The notes under the pieces are model-generated. The model was given only the letters and a program-made list of their open reading frames with translations. It was not told the origin of the DNA and did no database searches. A stretch of 64,000 bases of DNA, taken from positions 8,779,487-8,843,486 of the forward strand of contig OZ023181.1 of the NCBI GenBank assembly GCA_963995505.1, in the 5' to 3' direction. Numbering within the stretch: the first letter of the stretch is position 1; every line of letters begins with the position of its first letter. The position numbers were made by a program, and so were the translations under genes. Shown piece by piece: positions 1-10,798 of this stretch. Origin of the DNA: Hypericum androsaemum (lineage: Eukaryota > Streptophyta > Magnoliopsida > Malpighiales > Hypericaceae).

Positions 1-172
1 CAGAGAGTCAGTAGCCTGATGAAGATTGTAACTAGAGGATTTTTGAGGTCCTCCTTGCAAACATTTTGGATTGTCGAACCACGGAGACTAAGCTTAATCC
101 ACCCGTAAAGCTAATTCGCTGGTTTGGGACAATCGAAATGAGTTTTGGTAGCGAAAGTAAACTTAACAACTA
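1..172 (+). repeat. Spacer of the PMEI tandem unit, 3' flank copy
   Basis: This non-coding sequence matches the DNA found downstream of the PMEI genes elsewhere (for example 21480-21650, 30910-30995 with 39912-39990, and 51650-51830). Shared landmarks are the strings gagactaagcttaatccacc and cgctggtttaggacaatcg. It implies that another PMEI copy or stub lies just left of the window. It ends in the 9-bp target duplication of the adjoining MULE. Confidence 0.75.
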
Positions 173-1265
173 GGAAAAATTATGCTCAGATCCCTGGCGT
201 TTGGCATATTCGCCCTCACTCTCCTGTCTTTCGACTATCGATTAAAACTCCAAGAGGTTTGGTTTTATTATACTCTTAGGCCCCTCGCTGACATCAGTGG
301 TTAAAATATTATTATTTTATTATTGAAATGACCATTATACCCCTAAGTCATCTTCTCCGACCCATCCCCTCCATCTCCGACAACCGACCCAGACATCCCT
401 GGCAAGTTAAGCACAACAACGACCCATTGGACCAATCGTCGACGAACCTAAGCACGCCGGATCAAACACGCAGGCGACTAGAAACCTAGTAAGATTGCCA
501 CAAGCTGCGGTGATGCCCCGAATCTCGTTGGACTTGAACTCGTCGGTTAGCGAGACGATGAAAAGATCCAACGAGGTCACCGACCTGGCGACGTCTAGGT
601 ATGCCCGAAGCATCGGGGTGATATCATCAGTCTAGTATTAGATCGCGGAGAGGTCGAGCGACTGGATTCCAGGACAACGCTCAAAGACAGGGGCGAGATC
701 ACCACCGAGGTCCAGGTTCGAAGGGCGCTGGTCCAAGCCGATTGGAGAGAGGACAAAGCCGATTGCAGGTCATATAGAGGGGAGAGAGAGGTTGGAATTC
801 GTTAGGCAAGGGTCACCAGCAGGCCGGAGCTGCTCAACTCCCCAAACAATCATCCCCATCGCAGCCACCTCAAGCTCTGCCTTCCCAGATCTGGCGATTG
901 GTTCAGACTTTGATGACGGGGAGAGAGATTCGGTCTCCCAACCATCGCCACGCCATCTCGATTCTCCTCCTTACGCCAGCAACGAGGAGGAGTGGTGGCC
1001 GTTTCCCGGCGTCCAGGCAAGTGAAGGTTTGTCGTCACGTAGCTTTCCGGTCGGTGGAACTTTCCCTGGTTAATTTTTTTTGATGTTTTAATTGTTTTTA
1101 ATTGATTTTTAAGGGTATATTAGTCATAGTACAATAAAAATCGAATGATGACATCAGCGAGGGGCCTGAGAGTATAATAAAATCAAATGTCGGAAAGTTT
1201 TTGTCGAAAGATAAGAGGTGAAAGACTAATATGCCAAACACCAGGAGTCTAAGCGTAGTTTTCCC
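173..1265. mobile_element. Non-autonomous MULE with long TIRs (Pack-MULE carrying MAX2-like fragment)
   Basis: The ends form long imperfect terminal inverted repeats: about 160 bp at the left (173-340) pairs with the reverse complement of 1105-1265, both starting ggaaaa/gggaaa and sharing the string tgtttggcatatt or its close variant. A perfect 9-bp target duplication, taacaacta, flanks it at 164-172 and 1266-1274. The uninserted site is visible at about 39975-39995. A 9-bp TSD plus long TIRs is diagnostic of Mutator-like elements. No transposase is present. The GC-richer interior (345-1080) holds a MAX2-like fragment on the minus strand and an unidentified stretch at 790-1075, probably a second captured piece. 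Confidence 0.88.
407..720 (-). pseudogene. MAX2-like F-box/LRR protein fragment captured by a MULE
   Basis: Read on the minus strand, one frame gives pieces such as LAPVFERCPGIQSLDLSAI, TDDITPMLRAY, DEFKSNEIRGITAACGNL and FLVACVFDP. These line up with the leucine-rich-repeat part of plant MAX2/D3, the F-box protein of strigolactone and karrikin signalling; the family pattern around TEGFKS-EI--ITAAC is distinctive. Two stop codons, TAA and TAG, interrupt the frame at about 635-642, the TAG where the family has Trp. Only about 105 codons are present, without F-box or C-terminus, and the piece sits inside MULE TIRs. It is a captured, dead gene fragment. The family assignment is from memory of the protein and not from a search. 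Confidence 0.68.
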
Positions 1266-2029
1266 TAACAACTAACTAGAGGTTAAATAAAGAGAGGCAA
1301 AATTTTTTTAGTGAATGTAATTTGAACCCTTAACTTTCATTAAATCATACAATGTCCTGTGTCGTTAGCCAAATGCTCTTTGACCAATGAGGCAAATTGT
1401 AAAACAATTAAAGAAGATTGGGCAAGGTACCCTTTCTAGCAACCTTTCTAACTAGATTCCTTCAGGTTTAATTAAGTTCGTGTAAGATCTGCGTGTCTCC
1501 AAGGTAATGGGCTAACGCTCCCACTAATTAACCCATCAAAATTATCTCCTCTAATCCAGTTAACTAATGCTCTCGCTCCTAATCTTCCTTCTTATACCCG
1601 AAATAACCCAACTATATGCATAACCCAATGGACGACTAATTCCCTACTAAAATTATTCACTAGTAGATAGGATTACGTGATAATTTACCTTACGTTACCT
1701 AAAGTTATTATGAATATCCACTCACTACTCAAGTTATTACGAATGGTCAAATAAATATATATTTCTTACGAGTACCATAATTTCTCTTGCTTCTAATCCA
1801 ACGCATAGACATATTCAACATGAAACCAAAAGCATAATCCATAAGTAATTTTTTTTGAAAAATTAGATATCTATAAACACCCAAATCAATTGGAAAAAAA
1901 AATCAAGAAAAGGGCTTACAAATTTTTTCTCAGAAAAAAGACCAATCCAAAGAAATGAAGAATTGAAAGCAAATCAATTGAAGTCATGTTAAAAAAGGAA
2001 TCCATAAAAAAAGAAATCAATTTCTACTT
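1266..2029 (+). repeat. Spacer of the PMEI tandem unit
   Basis: Non-coding spacer that continues the unit interrupted by the MULE. It contains the landmarks gggctaacgctcccactaat, cccaactatatgcataaccc and the A-rich run near 1850-2030. Equivalent copies lie at 12310-13050, 20869-21266, 41745-42240, 51830-52330 and 53020-55140. No gene is seen. The segment at 1300-1400 has a small insertion shared with 40010-40140 only. Confidence 0.75.
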
Positions 2030-2185
2030 TTTGCTTTATCTCATGAGTTGACATCTAAAAAATCCTAATGACTCTTCGATACCATCCGCCTCCCCACCCA
2101 AACCCTTCCGGCCCCCCCACCTGACCCTGGTCGCCCGCCACCGCCTGGTGGCCCCGATGACCATCCTGACAACACTGGTGATCCC

Positions 2186-3934
2186 ATGCTTCCTACGACA
2201 CAGATAACTTCCATGGAAGTTGAAGATGGAGTGCTCTCCCCCTCGAACGCTGCATCTGAACTGGTAAACCCTACATTCAGAAATAAGGTTGCCGGGCCTT
2301 TTATGCCCCCATTGCCATTGACGGAGAAGGGAAATCTGGTAAAGGCGGGCCTTGTTCGTGTCACTCGGTCAGACTGCCCTAGCATCATCCCCTCGAAAGC
2401 TGCTGTCCATCCGAACATCTTGGCTAAGCTTGCGGCTCCGTGTAGGGGTGAGCAAGTCAACCGGACCAGACCAAACAGGAAAAAATTAGACCGAACTGGC
2501 ACTGGAATCGGAATTTTAGGAATATTACGAACCGGACTAGACCGGACCCACTCTGGTCTGGTCCAGGTCTGGTTTAGTCCGACCAAAAACCAGACCAGAT
2601 TACAAAAAATTGAAAAAAAACTGAGTTTCGGATCGGACCAAACCAGACTGGACCGGACCGGGAACCAGATTATGGGTATTTTTGCAAATCGGACTGGACC
2701 GGTTTTACATTTGGTCCAGTTTTTTTGGTCCGGATTGGCCCGGTTTGACGGTTTTCGATTTATTTGCTCACCCCTAGCTTCGTGGTCCCACTGCTTAGTT
2801 GTGAAGATGCTGAGGAGGTTCGTTACATTCCCGACCATGGAGAAACGTGTTCGCAACCTCTGGCAACTGTGCGAACACATGGATTTCATTGACCTTCTGA
2901 ATGGTCATTATCTGACGCGCTTTGAACTGCAAGCAGACTGTGACATGGCCTTATTGGAAGGACCATGGGTTTTGTTTGGGCATTACCTCACAGTCCGCAA
3001 ATGGATCCCATCTTTCAACCCAACTACAGATCGAATATCAAGCATTATGGTATGGACTCGGATATCGGGACTCCCTATCTTGTATTATGATGAACAATTT
3101 CTGCTAGCGATAGCCCAAGCTATTGGCGAGCCCATTCGGTTGGATCATACAACATTGACCGCTCAGCGTGGGCATTTTACAAGGATCTGTATTAAAATGG
3201 AACTTAGTAAGCCGCTGTCCAGGGTGATCAAAATTGATGACTAGCGATACAAGCTAGAGTATGAAGGACTCCACGTTATATGTCTGACTTGTGGACGCTA
3301 TGGTCACCCGACAACAAGCTGCCCGAAGACCCTGTCGACAGTAGTGGAGGTCCCCCATTCCCATGCTAGGCTTAATGGTGCACCAACAATGACTATGGAT
3401 GCCACATCGGGGACAGACTATATTGCACCCCTGGTCTCTGCCTCGCCAGAACCCAACATTGGACGGCGGATGATAGACTCCCATCGTCAACGACGACAGC
3501 AAACAAAGACAGTGGGGCCTGCCGCTCCCAACGCCAATCGTTTAGAAACCCTCTCAGCTACAGAAGAACTGGATATCCCAAGCAATGCTTTGGTTCTAGC
3601 CAGGGACGTTCAAGCCACTATTCTGACCAGGGACAACCATCAGCATGAGCTTATATCCCGACATCGAGTATCTTTGAGAAAGCTGCTACCAGCCGCCCCA
3701 ATCCATCAGTGTGAGCTGGGATGGCTAACACCTCAACACAGATCGATAGCCAGCTGCCGACGACTAACTAGCCCTCCCGATGACAAGCAACCCCTACACC
3801 CCTACCCAAAAACTAGGATTTTACGCATCACCGAAACCCACTTTACGTTGATATGCCCGCTACCAACCCCACTGCTGCTCCAGCCTCCGATGATACCTCT
3901 GCCCCCTCCCACTCTGACCCAACCAACCTTCTAA
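2186..3934 (+). pseudogene. LINE A ORF1 (DUF4283/zinc-knuckle nucleic-acid-binding protein), broken
   Basis: The frame open from 2186 runs through a hAT MITE (2443-2776), which happens to add no stop. It then encodes the typical plant LINE ORF1 block with MEKRVRNLWQL, LEGPWVLFGHYLTVRKW and VWTRISGLPILYYDE, the DUF4283-type region that binds the element RNA. A TAG at 3242-3244 interrupts it. In the same frame beyond the stop lies a CCHC zinc knuckle, CLTCGRYGHPTTSC, at 3281-3322. The 3' part, to about 3934, is proline-rich and in another frame, so at least one frameshift is present. The upstream start is uncertain, because coding-like sequence may begin near 2070. Confidence 0.75.
2443..2776. 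mobile_element. hAT-type MITE inserted in LINE ORF1
   Basis: The element has 13-bp terminal inverted repeats, taggggtgagcaa at the left and its complement ttgctcaccccta at the right. An 8-bp target duplication flanks it, gctccgtg at 2435-2442 and gcttcgtg at 2777-2784 (one mismatch), which fits the hAT superfamily. The 334-bp interior is rich in the motif ccggacc/ggtccg and has no transposase. It lies entirely within the coding frame of LINE A ORF1, so it transposed after the LINE had inserted or into a parent copy. Confidence 0.9.
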
Positions 3935-4485
3935 TGACCCGGGTTGAGCCCTCTAAAAAAGCTATCTCGACCGTGCCAATGGTGAGAACCTTGGAAGGAG
4001 CCTAGAGCCAAACCACTCTCAGTCGGATGAAGGAGAAAGAAAGGGAGAAACCCAGTCTCATTCCAAGTTTAGCTCTACAGAGAACTAGGTCTACAAAGAA
4101 GGAGGTCTTTGATACAGTCCTCAAACCCTGAGCTAGTTCGTCTGGGCAACGGATAAAGAAGGTTGCTGGCCCGGGCCGTGCTAAGAAGATATTGGCACAA
4201 GGACTTTCAGACACCGAGGTGAGCTTGCTGATTGGTGAGGGGCGCGAGATACTCGTGGACGTCCAATCAGAAGTGCAGCTGGTGACGAACCCTGTCACAC
4301 AGTTTTTTGGTTCCCCTTACACGAACTTTTTTTTGCAGGGACACACGATGCTGATATAGAGGATGGTGCAGACACTTTGCACATCGAATAGACTACAGAT
4401 CGCACAGATCACTATCGATTGGGGCATTAACGCCCTCATATCCTTTCTTCCTTTCCCTTACTTTTACTTAATATCGCATAATAAA

Positions 4486-7400
4486 ATTTTGTTGTGGAAT
4501 TGCTGCGGAGTGGGTAGTTCTAGGTTTATTATATCTATGAAAATAGTTTTGTTGTAGAATAGACCAGCGATCTTAGCCCCTTTTTGAGCCTCAGGTTTTT
4601 GGCTTTACCGCTGACCGTGTTTGCAGGCAACTTGGTTTCTCAAACATTGATAGGGTCCAAGCTATTGAAAGAAGTGGGGGCATCTGGCTATTCTGGCATG
4701 CCCCTACTGTCAACTTAAATGTGGTATCTAAATATCGTAATATATGTTACTGTAGGTGAGTGCACTTTTTATTTGGCTAGAATATATGCTAGCCCTCGGC
4801 TAGCTGAGAGGCAATTGATATAGGACAAGCTCACTGTGATGGGGATGACTATGTCAGGACCTTGGGTTCTGGGAGGTGATTTTAATGACATTATCTGCAT
4901 GGCAGAGAGTAGAGGGGGTCAGGTATTTTGACTAGCCAAAATTTGGCCTTCGCTGAACAAATTGATGCACTTGGTCTTATTGATGCAGGATATATAGGCT
5001 CACCTTATACTTGGGAGCACAGGCATGAGATTGGCACGAGGATCTCAAAATGGTTGGATAGGGTGCTATGTAATGTTAGCTGAAGAACGGAGTGGTCTGA
5101 GGCTATTGTGCATCATTTGCCTCTTCATGGGTCAGACCATTATCCTCTCTTCTTGAACTTACAATCGCAAGTTGTCTCTGGCAGGCACGAACACCCATTT
5201 TGATTTTAGGCAGCGTGGTTCTTGCATGAGGGATTCTTGTCTTTTATGTCCTCTCAATGGCGCCAGCAGGTACCGATGAGTGTGGCTTTGGAATCCCTTA
5301 CTACATCCCTCATCAAATGGAACAAGGAGGTATTTAGCCATATATTTAGAAGGAAATCTCGATGCTTGGCCCGACTTGAGCGAGTGCAGAGTGCCCTAGA
5401 TATGCGCATTACTACAGGACTTCTTAAGCTAGAGGAAAAGTTATAGCGAGAGCTTAATGGGATCTTGGAACAGGAATCTATGTTCTAGTACCAGAAGTCT
5501 AGGGAGGATTGGGTTTTGGATGGTGATCGAAACACCAGGTTTTTCTATGCATCGACTATCATAGGAAGGTAGGAAAATAGAGTGCGAAGTCTTATTGGTC
5601 CTACAAGAGAACAGATATGGGACCAGGAGGCATTGTGCTCTTTGGCTATTACCCACTTTGGCAAGTTGTACTCAGAAAAGGATTTTAGCTGATCAGAGTT
5701 CCCTTATCAGAATGGCTTTCCCGTTCTACCAGAAGAGAGGGGTTCAAGATTATGCTTACCAGTTTCTATTGGGGAGATCATGTATAGTCTCTTTCAGATG
5801 GCCCCGTACAAAGCATCAGGAGAGGATGGCTACCAGGTAGTCTTTTTTCAGTGCCTATAGGAAATTTTAGGGGGATCTGTTTGTATGTAGTTGCAGGAAT
5901 TTTTTTGGACAGGGGTACCACCAGCACAGTTAAACACCACCTTTTTAGCACTTATTTCGAAGATACCTAGCCCTGAGAACATAGCACAATTTTGAACTAT
6001 TAGCTTGTGTAGTGTGCTTTACTAGATTATCAAGAAAACCCTGGTTAATCGGCTTAAGCCACTACTCAACGATATGGTCAGCCCCTTTCTATCTAGTTTC
6101 ATACCAGGTAGGGCAATGGCAGATAACATTATGATTTTACGAGAGACTGTTCATTCTATGACGCGTCAGATAGAGCCGGTTGGCTGGATGGTGATTAAGT
6201 TAGATCTTGAGAAAGTCTATGATCGAATGAGTTAGGACTTCTTGCGAGAGACTCTTGATATGGCAGGACTACCAGGAGCATTTGTGGAGTGGATTATGGC
6301 ATGTATCTCTGCTCCTTCTATGCGCATCCTATAGAATGGGGGAAAATCTGACAACTTCGTGCCATCTCGAGGCATCCGACAGGGAGACCCTCTTTCACCA
6401 TACTTATTTGTTCTGTGTATGGAATGATTGTCTCATGCTATAGATCAATTGATGATAGAGAGGCGATGGGAACCGGTGAAAGTTACTTGCTGGAGCCCCC
6501 CTCTCTCTCATCTAATGTTTGATGAGGATCTTATTCTTATGTGCAGGGCAATAGTGGATCAAGCTGTCCTTGTTCGAAAGCTTCTGAATGATTTCTATTT
6601 GAGTTCGGGGCACAGAGTTAGTCTCCCGAAATCAAAGGTCTTGGTGTCTGCCAATGTCGATGTTAGGCTGGTTAGCCAGTTAAGCTTTATTTTGGGGATC
6701 CCGCTGACCTCTAACTGTCCCAACTATGCTATCCCAACTATGCTACGAGCCCCTTTCAGTCTAGTTTCCTACCAGGTAGGGCAATGGCAGATAATATTAT
6801 GATTTTATGAGAGACTGTTCATTCTATGACGCGTCAGACAGGGCCGGTTGGCTAGATGGTGATTAAGTTAGATCTTGAGAAAGTCTATGATCGACTGAGT
6901 TGGGACTTCTTGCGAGAGACTCTTGATATGGCAGGATTACCAGGAGCATTTGTGGAGTGGATTATGGCATGTATCTCTGCTCCTTCTATGAGCATCCTAT
7001 ACAATGGGGGAAAATCTGACAACTTCGTGCCATCTCGAGGCATCCAACAGGGAGACCCTCTTTCACCATACTTATTTGTTCTGTGTATGGAATGATTGTC
7101 TCATGCTATAGATCAATTGATGATAGAGAGGCACTGGGCACCGGTGAAAGTTACTTGCTGGAGCCCCCCTCTCTCTCATCTGATGTTTGATAAGGATCTT
7201 ATTCTTATGTGCAGGGCAATAGTGGATCAAGCTGTCCTTGTTTGAAAGCTTCTGGATGATTTCTATTTGAGTTCGGGGCACAGAGTTAGTCTCCCAAAAT
7301 CAAAGGTCTTGGTGTCTGCCAATGTCGATGTTGGGCTGGCTAGCCAGTTAAGCTCTATTTTGGGGATCCCGCAGACCTCTGACTTAGGGAAGTACCTGGG

Positions 7401-9250
7401 TGTCCCAACTATGCTATCTAGACGAAAGCGAGATTCCTACCAATTTATTATTGAGTGGATGCGAGCTAGGTTGGCAGGGTGGAAGGCCAGAATGCTCAGC
7501 CTAGCTTGCCAAATTACCCTTATTCGCTCGATACTATAAGCTATCCTTTCCCACGTTATGTAGACTGACCTTATCCTAGTGTCTGTTTGTAGAGAGTTGG
7601 AAGTGATGAGGAAACCCATCGATGTCACCTTATTGGATGGTCTACTATATGCCTTCCGAAGGCAGTAGGTAGACAAGGCATTCGGCCTATGCAAACAGCT
7701 AACATGGCAGCCTTTGCTAAACTTCCGTGGTGACTTTTGCGGTCTCAGGAAGCTCTCTGGTCTCAGATCATAATTAGTAAGTATGGCAGGGGGCGCACAG
7801 GACTAGAGATGTTTGTTCCTAGGTCTGATAGTTCTTCAACTTAGAAAGCGATAGTTAAGTCCCGTTCGAATTCATCCTAAGGTCTGCGATGGAGTGTAGG
7901 GAATGGGTTAGGCCCCTCTTTTTGGTATGATCCCTGGTTGTTGTGTTCGCCTCTTTGTAACCATCTTGCAGGTGATTTACCAGTGGAGGAGGAAGTGAAG
8001 TGTGTTGCTGATTACTGGAGGTCGACTGAAGGATGGGATTTGGCGCACTTGGTTGACTTCATGCAGGTGTCACAACTGGAAGCGTTAGCAACAGTCGACT
8101 TATCTATGGCACCATCGGCGATGGATACCTTGTCATGGGGGCTGACATTTGAGTACAAATTCTCAACAAAATTGATGTACCAGGCGCTTCGGGGGGAGCT
8201 TGATCTTGGAAACAGGGAGATAGCTTGGTCTAATATTTGGTCATTATCGATCCCTGAATGGATACGCATTTTTACTTGGTTGGTTTTACATGGCAGGTTG
8301 ATGACCAACGTGGAGCAGTTCAGAAGGCACCAAACAAGCTGTAGTACTTGCATGAGATGCTTGTGTGAAGAGGAAATACTAATACATCTGCTTCGTGATT
8401 GCAGGTATTTGCAGGAGTGTGGAATATGCTCCAGCCTGGTGGGCGACCTAGTTTCATTTCCGAGATGGACTGCAGAGGCTAGATCCAGATGAATATTGCA
8501 GCTGCTGGTCAGAATATCGAGGGCCCTTTCGGGGTGACTATCTTTATTACTGCGTGCTGGTGGCTATGGAAGTGGCGGAATGACGTTGTCTTCCGCAATG
8601 GGCCAACTTTGGGTCCACCCCCTTCTCTTATATCTCTACGGGCATAGGAGTTTGCCCGTGTTATGACTAACCAGAATACTCCAAACCCTCCTAGGCACGA
8701 GGTACTTGTATGGTGGACACGCCCACCACCTGGATTTGTCAAGCTTAATACTGACGGAGCCTTACTTGGCGATCCGGGTACTTCTGGTGCTGGAGGGATC
8801 ATCAGAGATGCAGTAGGCTATTGGTTATGGGAATTTGCCAAAGGTATCGGATGTTGCACTTCCCTAGTTGCGGAGTTCTGGGCTCTAGTATTGGGACTTG
8901 AGCTAGCATGGGAGCGAGGTTTTTAACATGTAGTAGTGAAGGTCGACTCCTCCCTAGCTCTTCTCTGTATTGGCCGTGAGGTGGGACGGGACCACCCGCA
9001 GGCCAATTTGATAAGCCGAGCACGGGGACTGCTTGATCGTGACTAGACGACACAGATATAGCATAAGTTCAGAGATGTGTATCGAGTGGTGGATTCCCTC
9101 TCAAATTATGCTTTGTCTATAGGCTTTCACCATGTTATATCTGATACCCCTTTCAGTTTTTGCACTAATATTTGTGTAGATGATTTGAAGGGGTTAGCCT
9201 TCCACGATGTACTCAAATTGATGCTACATTACACAGTTAATAAAGATTAG
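4486..9250 (+). pseudogene. LINE A ORF2 (endonuclease, reverse transcriptase, RNase H), broken
   Basis: Pieces in several frames spell an L1-type ORF2. The endonuclease starts at about 4486 with ILLWNCCGVGSSRF, then shows GPWVLGGDFNDI near 4860 and HGSDHYPLFL near 5130. The reverse transcriptase has WMVIKLDLEKVYDR near 6190 and again at 6856, and [19 protein letters not shown] near 6370 and 7035. The FADD catalytic box reads FDED and FDKD in the two copies, so the active site is lost. A zf-RVT domain lies at about 8220-8420 and an RNase H (RVT_3) domain at about 8700-9120 with FVKLNTDGALLGD. Many stops and frameshifts are present. It would have carried out target-primed reverse transcription. 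Confidence 0.85.
6084..7420 (+). repeat. 668-bp tandem duplication inside LINE A reverse transcriptase
   Basis: The blocks 6084-6751 and 6752-7420 are near-identical direct copies offset by about 668 bp. Landmarks such as accaggtagggcaatggcag and the LDLEKVYDR codons occur in both. The first copy carries a stop in the SWDFL motif (TAG near 6234) where the second has Trp, and it lacks about 25 bp near its end. The element therefore has two RT palm regions in tandem, and both are non-functional. Confidence 0.9.
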
Positions 9251-9288
9251 TGGGCACCTCAGCCCCTTGATTTCTACCAAAAATAAAT

Positions 9289-10196
9289 ATATAAAAAATC
9301 AAATCGATTGAAATCATGTAAAGAAAGGAAAAATATAACAAATTGGTTTGTACAAGGGAAAGCAAATCAAACCAAAATCCTAGAGGAACGAGATTCTCTT
9401 TTTACTCCAATTGAATGAAAGGAGTTTGTAAAACTTCTTGGGGATTTCATGTTGAATATTTTTTTGCCTTGGATTTAATTGGTTCATTTTTTATTGGTTT
9501 GCTGGTTTCGTTTTATTCGAAAAGAGCATGCCTCGGGAAATTGTGGTTTGTTGGATTCCTTGGTCTCATTTTTTTATTTGAATTGATTTTGTTTAAAATT
9601 TGTATAGTATGGTGCGTTTACGGTGAAAATGGCTAACCATAGTTAGGTTACCATTACCACCGCATTTATTATACAATTAGTCATTGCTTAGATGAAAAAA
9701 TTTGATAGTATAATATATATTAAGTGTTAAAGAGATTTAGAATTTTTTAAAATGATAATGGGTTAAGTCTTATAAATATAAAAAGTATGATTAGAAGAGT
9801 CACTTATAAAATAAGATTCGAAAATATACGACTCAAAATATACATATTTTCATCAAAAAAAATGCTAATATAATTGGGTAGTCCATCTTGTGAGGTGGTG
9901 CTACATCCTACGCCCAACCAAGAAAAATTCAAAAGAACCTTGGTTGTAAACAACAAATCCATATTTTCCCCCATCGTTTGCCTCTCTTTAATGTCAATTA
10001 TTGCTTTCCTCTCTAATACTGTTAGAAATCATTTTTTTCCGAAATCATATTTGATTTATTCCAACTATCAACATTCTTCCAAATTTAGCCGGGATTTTTG
10101 CAACCAGGATCAATTATTTAAGGTATTGTATTCCATAATTGAAAAGGATTCAATTTCCTTCCAAAACAAAGCATTATTTTTACTACAACATTGCAC
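9289..10196 (+). repeat. PMEI-1 upstream spacer and promoter region
   Basis: The tandem spacer resumes after LINE A. Its copies include 24060-24210, 42300-42840, 47640-48728 and 62990-63188. It includes the AT-rich run 9660-9860 and the conserved block from about 9885 (cgcccaaccaagaaaaattc) to the TATA box, present upstream of every PMEI copy. Small open frames here (for example 9874-10254) are not conserved between copies and are not taken as genes. Confidence 0.75.
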
Positions 10197-10203
10197 TATA
10201 AAG
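10197..10203 (+). promoter_or_regulatory. TATA box of PMEI-1
   Basis: TATAAAG lies 62 bp upstream of the conserved ATG, in the block cattgcactataaagcaagg. The same TATAAAG occurs at the equivalent place before PMEI-2 and PMEI-4 but is destroyed in the PMEI-3 pseudogene, which supports its role. Confidence 0.7.
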
Positions 10204-10264
10204 CAAGGACACCTTGAGTTATCAAATTCATTATCTAAGATCATTTCTAGGTAATTACCTCACA

Positions 10265-10798
10265 ATGATATCTCCAATTACAAACATCTCATGTGCTATA
10301 CTTGCACTACTCCTTTGGTCTCTCTGTTTTACACCCTCTTCAGCCATATCAACAGCCAATATAGACAAAATTTGCACAGCAACAATTGACCCTGCCTTTT
10401 GCTTGACCTATCTGAACTCCATTGATGACATATTTTTGGAAACAGTGAAAGATCTTACAATAACACTTTTAGGCGACGTGCAGAATGATGAAGACGACAT
10501 AACCAACTTCATCCGACAACTCCAACAACAAAGGAAAGACTTTAATGAGCAAAAAAGTTTGGCGTCTTGCTTACAGAATTACAACGATTTGAATGACTTG
10601 ATGAATGATGCTGGAGGAGCAATATTTTCACCAGGTGATAACGCCAAGCAAGTTCTTTTAGACGCATTAAAAGGTTTCCAACTCGTTGGCAAGTGCCAAA
10701 CTGCAATACAAGGAACCACTATTCCTCTCCAGAATCAGAATTCAAGGACGAGGAACCTTTGCAGCATCCTCATAAATGTCTCTATAATTAGGACTTGA
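10265..10798 (+). CDS. PMEI-1: secreted invertase/pectin methylesterase inhibitor-like protein
   Basis: The gene encodes 177 residues in a single exon. Residues 1-27 form a signal peptide with a hydrophobic core (ILALLLWSLCF) and an Ala at the likely cleavage point, so the protein should enter the apoplast. The PMEI fold pattern follows: Cys37 and Cys46 in ICTATIDPAFC (the N-terminal helical-hairpin disulfide), then Cys102 (ASCLQNY) and Cys144 (VGKCQTA) for the four-helix bundle. The mature length of about 150 matches the family. Members bind and block plant pectin methylesterases or acid invertases; which one applies here cannot be told. An in-frame ATG at 10214 is not conserved in paralogues, so 10265 is the start. 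A polyadenylation signal AATAAA lies at 10867-10872. Divergent C-terminal helix residues leave some doubt about activity. Confidence 0.82.
   Translation: MISPITNISCAILALLLWSLCFTPSSAISTANIDKICTATIDPAFCLTYLNSIDDIFLETVKDLTITLLGDVQNDEDDITNFIRQLQQQRKDFNEQKSLASCLQNYNDLNDLMNDAGGAIFSPGDNAKQVLLDALKGFQLVGKCQTAIQGTTIPLQNQNSRTRNLCSILINVSIIRT

Larger units (their letters stand above)
2030..9288 (+). mobile_element. L1-type LINE retrotransposon A, degenerate
   Basis: A non-LTR element of about 7.2 kb lies inside the PMEI spacer. The order is ORF1 (DUF4283-like domain plus CCHC zinc knuckle), then ORF2 with an apurinic endonuclease, reverse transcriptase, zf-RVT and C-terminal RNase H, which is the layout of plant L1 elements. 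The 3' end near 9260-9288 (string tgatttctaccaaaaataaa) matches the truncated LINE end at about 62960-62985. A short direct repeat aaatcaa at the edges may be the target duplication. Many stop codons and frameshifts show that it is inactive. A 668-bp internal duplication and a MITE add to its length. Confidence 0.85.

Noticed and set aside
2065..2889. 274-codon frame on the minus strand
   Set aside because: It is the antisense of LINE ORF1 plus the hAT MITE; the motif-bearing sense frame explains the region.
9874..10254. 126-codon frame just before PMEI-1
   Set aside because: Not conserved in frame in the other promoter copies (42652, 48470, 60090); it lies in the promoter.
10214..10264. Upstream in-frame ATG of PMEI-1
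   Set aside because: The 17 extra residues are absent in the paralogues and would bury the signal peptide.
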